The notes under the pieces are model-generated. The model did no database searches. It worked only from the letters and a program-made list of their open reading frames with translations, and was not told where the DNA came from. Made by a program: the position numbers and the translations under genes. 30,251 bases of DNA from JAYEJW01 sp034716535 (GTDB taxonomy: Bacteria > Pseudomonadota > Gammaproteobacteria > Chromatiales > Chromatiaceae): NCBI GenBank assembly GCA_034716535.1, contig JAYEJW010000418.1, positions 1 through 30,251 of the forward strand. The letters run 5' to 3'. This document shows, one piece after another, positions 25,650-30,251 of the stretch. Numbering within the stretch: the first letter of the stretch is position 1; the number at the start of each line of letters is the position of its first letter.

Positions 25650-26521
25650 TTGCTCTTCTCCATAACTGACTTAAAGGTGACCCACATGGGGTTGTGGTCG
25701 GACACCCTGGTTTCGCGCGCCTCGTGGGCGACTACACTCAGCCCCCTGAAGAAGACGTAATCAAGATTGTGCTCGAAGACGGTTCTCAACCGGCGCGGGT
25801 CGAAATGCACTTTCTCCAGTGACAGGGGATCGATAAGGGTCTCCTCGAGAACCTCCACCCGCTCATCGTTCCAAGTGTTGAAATCTCCGGCGAGTATGAT
25901 TGGACCATCATAGTGTTTGAGCAGATACGCCAGTTGACTCAACTGATCGCGAAACTCAGCCGTTCCGAGCGTAAAGTTGACGGAGTGGATATTGGCAACA
26001 AGCAGGGCGCGCTCCTGGCCTTCAAACCGGAATCGGCTGATCAACGTCGATTTGGGTAGGAGCAGCCAAGGCTCCAGGGTCCGCTGCACACAAACCTGAT
26101 CCGGCGTGATCCGAGACAGCGTCATCACCCCGGCTGCATGTTGCTGTTTGCGGAATGCCGTCGCCAGATCCCACTGTAATCCCCTTCTGCCCAACAGCGC
26201 ACGCAGGTCGTCTGTCAGGTACGCCTCTTGAAGCGTCACCAGATCCTGACCGTCGCTGTATTGGGCAAATGCCTTCAGCCAACGATGGCTCTCCCCTTTG
26301 AACCCGTTCCAGTTCAACAGCCGAAATCCGTTGGGATCGAGCGTTCGAGACACGGACGAGGTCCGCGATGTGACCACATGTTCCGGGGTTCCAGGATGAC
26401 ATGCCACCGGGGCGGGGACCGCGTCGCCGGAATCCGAGGTGCGCTCCCTCACACCTTGGGGCACCGTGATACAGGCGGTGAGAACGACCGCGCTGAATGC
26501 CACAAGGATCGTTTGCCTCAT
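25646..26521 (-). CDS. Endonuclease/exonuclease/phosphatase-fold lipoprotein
   Basis: The protein keeps the metal and catalytic motifs of the EEP superfamily: LLNWNGFKG (first Asn), TLQEAYLTDD (metal Glu), ILAGDFNTWNDE (Asp and Asn), DYVFFRG and VSDHNPM (Asp-His). Members hydrolyse phosphodiester or phosphate ester bonds in nucleic acid, lipid or inositol phosphates. The start chosen (ATG 26521) gives a signal with a VLTAC lipobox at about residue 17, so it is probably lipid-anchored and periplasmic. A longer in-frame ATG at 26647 overlaps the upstream stop as ATGA, but its 42 extra residues do not look like a signal peptide. The substrate cannot be told. Confidence 0.85.
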   Translation of the reverse strand: MRQTILVAFSAVVLTACITVPQGVRERTSDSGDAVPAPVACHPGTPEHVVTSRTSSVSRTLDPNGFRLLNWNGFKGESHRWLKAFAQYSDGQDLVTLQEAYLTDDLRALLGRRGLQWDLATAFRKQQHAAGVMTLSRITPDQVCVQRTLEPWLLLPKSTLISRFRFEGQERALLVANIHSVNFTLGTAEFRDQLSQLAYLLKHYDGPIILAGDFNTWNDERVEVLEETLIDPLSLEKVHFDPRRLRTVFEHNLDYVFFRGLSVVAHEARETRVSDHNPMWVTFKSVMEKSN

Positions 26522-26643
26522 ACAAGCGTTGCCGGCAACTTTCGCAAAACGTTTACAAAAGCCTTTAGGAAAGGACCTTGCGCGAACCGATCCCCCACTG
26601 GGAGACGCCGCCAGTTTGGTGCGCTGTTCTTGCATGGGGCGTC

Positions 26644-27072
26644 TCATTCAAAGAATGCCTCACGGATTTCCGCGACGGCGTCGAGCGCTGCAAGCCGATC
26701 CAGCACAGCGCGATGGTCGGCCTGATGGGTGTGACCAAGGCAAAGCAGCTTTCCCTCGCGGCAGCCCACACGTCCCGGCGAGCCCCGCTGGATCTGGAGC
26801 GTGGGGTCGATGGCGCTCACCTCGCGAATCGCATCCGCCCGATCCGGGATGCAATACTCGTAGTGTAGGGCCCGCAGCCCGTCAGGCGCGCCCTGGAGGC
26901 CATTGGCGTCGAGTCGGTCGGGGTCGAAGCGGATCTTGGACTCAGTAGCGGTACCGGTGAGGGAGGCACCAGCAGATACATCCTTGTCGTGCCCGCCAGA
27001 GCCGGAAGCGGGCCCGCCGCCCAGGATCAGCAGGAACATCAGGAGAAACCCAACAAAGCGCAGTCTGTACAT
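26644..27072 (-). CDS. Small secreted protein of unknown function
   Basis: The 142-aa protein starts with a signal peptide (LLMFLLILGGGPASG). Its mature part has LHYEYCIPDRADAIREVSAI and SPGRVGCREGKLLCLGHTH, with three cysteines, and a helical C-terminus (VLDRLAALDAVAEIREAFFE). The motif pattern looks like an uncharacterised periplasmic family that I recall from other proteobacteria, but I cannot give a name. AAGGA lies about 12 nt before the ATG. It leads the minus-strand run that continues with the EEP-fold lipoprotein, and an ATGA overlap joins it to the longer start of that gene. Confidence 0.7.
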   Translation of the reverse strand: MYRLRFVGFLLMFLLILGGGPASGSGGHDKDVSAGASLTGTATESKIRFDPDRLDANGLQGAPDGLRALHYEYCIPDRADAIREVSAIDPTLQIQRGSPGRVGCREGKLLCLGHTHQADHRAVLDRLAALDAVAEIREAFFE

Positions 27073-27130
27073 GTATCCGGTTTCCTTGCGATTGGCGGCT
27101 CAGTGTAGCGCAGTTCGCCCCGGACGAGTC

Positions 27131-27241
27131 GTGCCGCGCGCCCTCAAGCGAAGAGCCCGGGCGTTTCCGCTGCTCAAGAAGCCCCGGGCGCTGGCCCAGG
27201 AGGACATCCGCAACAACGGCCACCCGAAGAAGGCGAAGTGA
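27131..27241 (+). other. Short coding-like remnant on the plus strand
   Basis: A 36-codon frame (GTG to TGA) has a basic end: RARAFPLLKKPRALAQED and then IRNNGHPKKAK. It resembles the basic C-terminal tail of some transposases, but this is only a recollection of style and not a match. There is no ribosome site. The surrounding 27073-27326 has no other gene that I can support. It could be a chance frame. Confidence 0.2.
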
Positions 27242-27326
27242 ATGCGCAAGGAATTTGACCTGATCCGCTTCCGTAACTCACGGAGCTGATAGCTTCGCCT
27301 AATCGACCACTGTCCTGCTTGCCATG

Positions 27327-27611
27327 TCAACTCATCATGGTCGGCACATAGACCGTGATCCTTCTCCCTTTGAAAAACCGGTCATGCCTTCGATCCGCGA
27401 TGATCCGTGCGGTCGCCGCGTCGACATCGAGCTCCACTACGAAAGTCAGCTTATCGGGGTTGCCCTCCTGCACCTGCTCTATTCCGAGAATTGGCGCACC
27501 ACCCGCGGCGAATTCTGCTTCCACCTCGTCCACCGTTGTCCCGGCGGGGAGATTACCGACCAATACTTTAGCGCTCCTGTTCTCATTGAATGCCAGTTCA
27601 GACTCAAGCAC
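27327..27611 (-). CDS. Small RRM-like RNA-binding protein
   Basis: The 94-aa protein resembles an RNA recognition motif: an RNP2-like VLVGNLP at about 16-22, a helix TTVDEVEAEF, and a second beta strand with KLTFVVELDVDAATARII, ending RRITVYVP. The bulky aromatic of RNP1 is only partly kept (LTFVVEL), so RNA binding is likely but not proven. The GTG at 27611 has no good ribosome site. At 27620 the in-frame codon is ATC, where a diverged second copy at 28505 has ATG with AAGGA in front. The start may therefore be damaged, or a non-standard start may be used. Confidence 0.6.
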   Translation of the reverse strand: MLESELAFNENRSAKVLVGNLPAGTTVDEVEAEFAAGGAPILGIEQVQEGNPDKLTFVVELDVDAATARIIADRRHDRFFKGRRITVYVPTMMS

Positions 27612-27626
27612 GAACCCGATGTTTCG
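27571..27626. repeat. Direct repeat copy 1 (5' end of the RRM-like gene)
   Basis: This 56-bp stretch covers the first codons and leader of the RRM-like gene. It matches 28456-28511 without gaps; I count about 42 of the 55 positions compared as identical. It includes the codons for AFNENR. An accgacc block at 27555-27561 adds to the match, with a 4-base length difference. Confidence 0.6.
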
Positions 27627-27725
27627 CGCTTCAGCCGCCTGCCTTCATCGAGGCCAGGTTCTGCAAGCGATGCCAGCATGCGCTATCATTCTCTACGTTA
27701 AGCAGGGCCGACAGGAGGGCAAGCC

Positions 27726-27959
27726 GTGGCGAGTTTGAGTGTCAGGAAAATTGACGATGAGACCGTGGCCCATCTGCGCGTCAGGGCGGCAAGACATGGG
27801 GTGTCAATGGAAGAGGAGGTACGTCGAATACTCAGGCAGGCCGTGGCGAAACCGGAGCGACTCGGAGATTTGGCGATACGCGTGTTCAGTCCGGCGTACG
27901 GCGGAGCGGAACTGGAACTGCCGGAGCGTGAGGTGCACGAGCCAATGGAGTTTCCTTAA
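27726..27959 (+). CDS. FitA/VapB-like ribbon-helix-helix antitoxin
   Basis: The 77-aa protein starts with an Arc-type ribbon-helix-helix (ASLSVRKIDDETVAHLRVRA, then HGVSMEEEVRRILRQAV), which binds the operator as a dimer. The C-terminal tail (FSPAYGGAELELPEREVHEP) would bind and block the toxin. The GTG start has AGGAGG 8 nt upstream, a strong site. The stop TAA is followed directly by the toxin GTG. The pair forms a two-gene operon that probably represses itself. Confidence 0.92.
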   Translation: MASLSVRKIDDETVAHLRVRAARHGVSMEEEVRRILRQAVAKPERLGDLAIRVFSPAYGGAELELPEREVHEPMEFP

Positions 27960-28385
27960 GTGATCGTGCTTGATACCAACATCGTTTCCGAGTTTATGAC
28001 GTCTCCTCCGGCGGCGCCGGTGTTGGCGTGGTTGAACGCGCAGGACGCCGCGCATCTTTACCTCACCACCATCTCGATTGCAGAGATAAGTTTCGGGCTA
28101 CGCGTGATGCTGGACGGCAGGCGCAGGCCGCTGCTCGCAGACCGGTTCGAGCAGTTCCTTGCAACCGCCTTCGAGTCGCGGATTCTATCATTTGATCGGG
28201 ATGCCGCCCGCGCCTATGGCGAGATCCGCGCTGATCGAAGAGAGCAGGGTCGACCGATGAGCAACTTCGATGGTCAGATCGCGGCTATCGCCAAGACTAG
28301 AGGATTCTCCGTTGCCACGCGGAACATCGAGGACTTCGAAGACTGTGGGTTGGAGTTGATCAATCCGTTTTCCGATGCGGAGTGA
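27960..28385 (+). CDS. PIN-domain ribonuclease toxin (VapC/FitB family)
   Basis: The 141-aa protein keeps the PIN metal-binding acids: D5 in LDTN, E42 in IAEIS, D102 in NFDGQIAA and D123 in NIEDF. PIN toxins cut RNA, often tRNA or rRNA, and slow growth until the antitoxin is restored. The GTG start touches the antitoxin stop (TAAGTG), so both are translated together. All active-site residues are intact, which suggests an active toxin. Confidence 0.92.
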   Translation: MIVLDTNIVSEFMTSPPAAPVLAWLNAQDAAHLYLTTISIAEISFGLRVMLDGRRRPLLADRFEQFLATAFESRILSFDRDAARAYGEIRADRREQGRPMSNFDGQIAAIAKTRGFSVATRNIEDFEDCGLELINPFSDAE

Positions 28386-28532
28386 AGAGCAATGGGCAGA
28401 TGGGTCGGCTAGAGGCCTATAAGTGCTCGACTTTACACACATCACCGACCGTTCTGCGCCCCTGTTCTCGTTGAAAGCCGGTTCAAAGTAAAGCCCTGGC
28501 CCCATGTTCCTTTGAAAACACCGTGATCCCGG
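28386..28532. other. Gap between the toxin gene and the channel gene, with a decayed RRM-gene end
   Basis: The 147 bp hold the second copy of the RRM-gene 5' segment (28456-28511, minus-strand sense) and presumably the channel promoter. The copy codes NMGPGLYFEPAFNENRGAE on the minus strand and then loses frame because 4 bases are missing relative to copy 1. I see no other gene and no clear promoter. Confidence 0.5.
28456..28511. repeat. Direct repeat copy 2 (decayed start of an RRM-like gene)
   Basis: This copy is in the same orientation as 27571-27626, 885 bp away, so the FitAB pair lies between the two. It keeps an ATG (minus strand, 28505-28503) with AAGGA in front, which copy 1 lacks. 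The match ends near 28441. Confidence 0.6.
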
Positions 28533-30182
28533 ATGTATCCGAATATCTCTAAGTTCTGCGCCCGCGAAACCCTGTTTGTTCTGCTTGTCTGGTTCCTCGC
28601 CGTCGGGGCGAGCGGTGCAATCGCTGCTGCACAGCAGGAGCGCACCCAGGTCATCAACGAGCATCTGGAATCTGATGAGATTCACCCGTTCGACCTGGTG
28701 GGGCTAGATCCGGGAGATACGCTCTATGCGCTGGTCGAGCCCGTATCGGGAAGCCTCGAGCCCATTCTGGCACTGGCCGATCCGCAGACGGACCTTGCTG
28801 AGCTCGAAGAGGCATACATTCACGACGTATTGGAGATGATCGAACAGGGACGGGAGTTCCAGGTCCTTTTCCCGACGTTCGCCGATCGCTGGTTTCTCAC
28901 CTGGAACCAGGGTGGTGGCCCCCAAGGCGCCTTGGAGTACAAGGTTACCGGCAGCGGCGACTACCACTTGTTGTTGATCGGGTCTTATCACAAAGTCTTG
29001 GACAGGAGTCTCCCGAGCTTCGGCAGCTACAGACTGCAGGTCGGTCTAAACGCCCCTCAAGCTCTCAGCAAGGATGCGCCCTTGGCCGGCAAGCCCTTTG
29101 TCAGTCCGTCACGGGACCTTCGCAAACGTGTGCAGGAGCATCGCGAGATTCTGACGACCGATCAGGAGTCGCTCAACCTGCCACTTCAGACTATTGACGC
29201 CGGCCAGACGCTCTATGTGTACGTGGAGACTTCCGAAGACGAACTTCGCCCTTCCGTGAAGCTGCGCGAATACGGTAGCCGCCTGATTAATTTCGACAAT
29301 CTCGACGGGGAGAAGCGGGTAGCCACGTTTGAACACCGCTTCGATCAAGCGGATCAGAACGCGTTGCTACAGGTCGAGTTTCCTTCCGGATTGGGGGAAA
29401 GCGACGGCGCTGGAGTCCGCGTGTTGTTGGGAATCAATACGCCGGAGGTCCTGGAGGGTGAAGCCGAGGAACGTGGCCGTCCGGTGATCCTGGAGCCACT
29501 GAAGGTCTCCGTGGCTATCCGAGTGGATCAGATCTCCTCGATCGATCAGAAGGCGGAAAACTTCAGTGTCGTGGGGAGTCTGATCATCGATTGGGTTGAT
29601 CCTGCTCTCGCGTTCAATCCGGCAACCTGCCGCTGCAGCCAGAAGATATTCAAGCGATCCAATTTCCGCGAGCTGGCGGGCGAACGCGGTATGCGACAGT
29701 CAGGGTTCATATTTTTCAACCAACAGGGAAAACGTTGGATACAGGAGGAAGACTTCTTCATTTGGCCGGACGGATCGGTACGCTACTTTGAACGCTTTTC
29801 AGTTACCTTGCAGGCACCGGATTTCGACTTCCGTCGGTTTCCCTTCGACACCCAGACCTTCTACATACGCGTGGTCAGCCTTCGAGGTGCTCAAGACGTC
29901 GTTTTCGAACCCAATGCAGAACTGAACCACGTCAGTGATAAGCTCGGGGAAGAAGAATGGCTCATCAAAGACTGGGGCGTCCATGTCGGGTTTATCGAAT
30001 TGGGCGACGCTCTCCACTCGGAGCTCGTGTTCAGGTTGTCGGCGCACAGGCACATAAACTATTACATCGTCAGGATCTTTCTACCGCTGATCCTGCTCAT
30101 CACGGTCGCATGGGTGACCTTTTTCCCATACCATTACCCATATCTCAGCGGGGTCGGAGTCGACTCGTGCTGGACACACTGA
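28533..30182 (+). CDS. Pentameric ligand-gated ion channel, DeCLIC-like, truncated after helix M1
   Basis: The 549-aa product has a signal peptide (to about residue 33) and an N-terminal region of two similar lobes (about 40-170 and 190-310), each starting with a DPGDTLYALVEP / DAGQTLYVYVET-like strand. The neurotransmitter-gated extracellular domain follows from about 323 (LKVSVAIRVDQISSID), with the pro-loop FPFDTQ near 436 and a tail that leads into M1 (YYIVRIFLPLILLITVAWV, about 510-529). This N-terminal double domain is known from the bacterial channel DeCLIC. After M1 the sequence ends at PYLSGVGVDSCWTH and a stop, with no M2, M3 or M4. No other frame continues with an M2-like helix in the 69 bases left. 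The gene is therefore likely broken or interrupted near 30140-30180, and as it stands cannot form a pore. Confidence 0.8.
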   Translation: MYPNISKFCARETLFVLLVWFLAVGASGAIAAAQQERTQVINEHLESDEIHPFDLVGLDPGDTLYALVEPVSGSLEPILALADPQTDLAELEEAYIHDVLEMIEQGREFQVLFPTFADRWFLTWNQGGGPQGALEYKVTGSGDYHLLLIGSYHKVLDRSLPSFGSYRLQVGLNAPQALSKDAPLAGKPFVSPSRDLRKRVQEHREILTTDQESLNLPLQTIDAGQTLYVYVETSEDELRPSVKLREYGSRLINFDNLDGEKRVATFEHRFDQADQNALLQVEFPSGLGESDGAGVRVLLGINTPEVLEGEAEERGRPVILEPLKVSVAIRVDQISSIDQKAENFSVVGSLIIDWVDPALAFNPATCRCSQKIFKRSNFRELAGERGMRQSGFIFFNQQGKRWIQEEDFFIWPDGSVRYFERFSVTLQAPDFDFRRFPFDTQTFYIRVVSLRGAQDVVFEPNAELNHVSDKLGEEEWLIKDWGVHVGFIELGDALHSELVFRLSAHRHINYYIVRIFLPLILLITVAWVTFFPYHYPYLSGVGVDSCWTH

Positions 30183-30202
30183 GCCGCATCTGTTGAAATC
30201 CA

Positions 30203-30224
30203 GCCCCATCACAACTGATGGGGC
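30203..30224. repeat. Perfect 9-bp stem hairpin after the truncated channel gene
   Basis: GCCCCATCA - CAAC - TGATGGGGC is a perfect inverted repeat, 20 bp after the stop of the truncated channel gene. There is no T run after it, so it is a poor terminator. It could be part of an inserted element whose rest lies outside the window. Confidence 0.6.
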
Positions 30225-30251
30225 GAGAGCAGATGGACGAGGAGATTCCGA

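Noticed and set aside
27262..27290. Short TCCGT/ACGGA stem as a possible terminator
   Set aside because: The stem is only 5 bp with no T run on either side.
1..30251. CRISPR arrays, tRNA or rRNA genes, complete insertion sequences
   Set aside because: I saw no regularly spaced repeats, no cloverleaf-like tRNA sequence, no rRNA signature and no intact transposase gene.

Overview
The window is high-GC DNA with short intergenic gaps and Shine-Dalgarno-led genes. It most resembles a chemolithotrophic, sulfur-oxidising gammaproteobacterium (Thioalkalivibrio, Ectothiorhodospiraceae or Chromatiaceae-like). The main reason is a qmoA-qmoB-hdrC-hdrB operon, which in such organisms passes electrons to or from APS reductase or a related sulfur enzyme. 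Envelope genes (AsmA-like proteins, lipoproteins, an O-antigen ligase, a periplasmic adaptor) show a Gram-negative cell. The taxonomy is inferred from gene content only.

Layout. 1-1485: the 3' part of an unrecognised gene broken by a frameshift, then a Phd/YefM antitoxin without a visible toxin, then a strong terminator. 1486-6685 (minus): qmoA, qmoB, hdrC, hdrB, with a 64-bp palindromic repeat between qmoB and hdrC. 6686-7306: a long upstream region with no secure gene. 7307-8191 (minus): long-form hisG standing alone. 8334-11065: a divergent pair, a GT4 glycosyltransferase and an O-antigen ligase/polymerase-like membrane protein. 11092-19955 (minus): a three-gene run of a 962-aa AsmA-like protein, a phospholipase D/cardiolipin-synthase-like lipoprotein and a 1406-aa AsmA protein. 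20022-21086 (plus): DUF389 membrane protein. 21145-27072 (minus): a co-directional run of a small secreted protein, an endonuclease/exonuclease/phosphatase-type lipoprotein, a DUF5329 protein, a HlyD adaptor, a DUF2955/FUSC-like membrane protein, an ion channel and an AI-2E family transporter. 27073-28532: a small accessory islet with an RRM-like protein, a FitAB/VapBC toxin-antitoxin pair, and a decayed copy of the 5' end of the RRM gene. 28533-30182 (plus): a prokaryotic pentameric ligand-gated channel with a large DeCLIC-like N-terminal domain, which ends just after its first membrane helix.

How the genes may work together. QmoA/QmoB are HdrA-like flavoproteins, and HdrC/HdrB carry [4Fe-4S] and CCG centres. 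Together they form a soluble module in place of the membrane-bound QmoC. The AsmA-PLD-AsmA run suggests a local unit for moving and remodelling phospholipid between the membranes. The HlyD-DUF2955 pair looks like a two-component efflux pump. The most unusual items are the AsmA-PLD-AsmA operon, the truncated DeCLIC-like channel, the QmoAB-HdrCB variant with its inserted palindrome, and the toxin-antitoxin pair bracketed by copies of an RRM gene segment.
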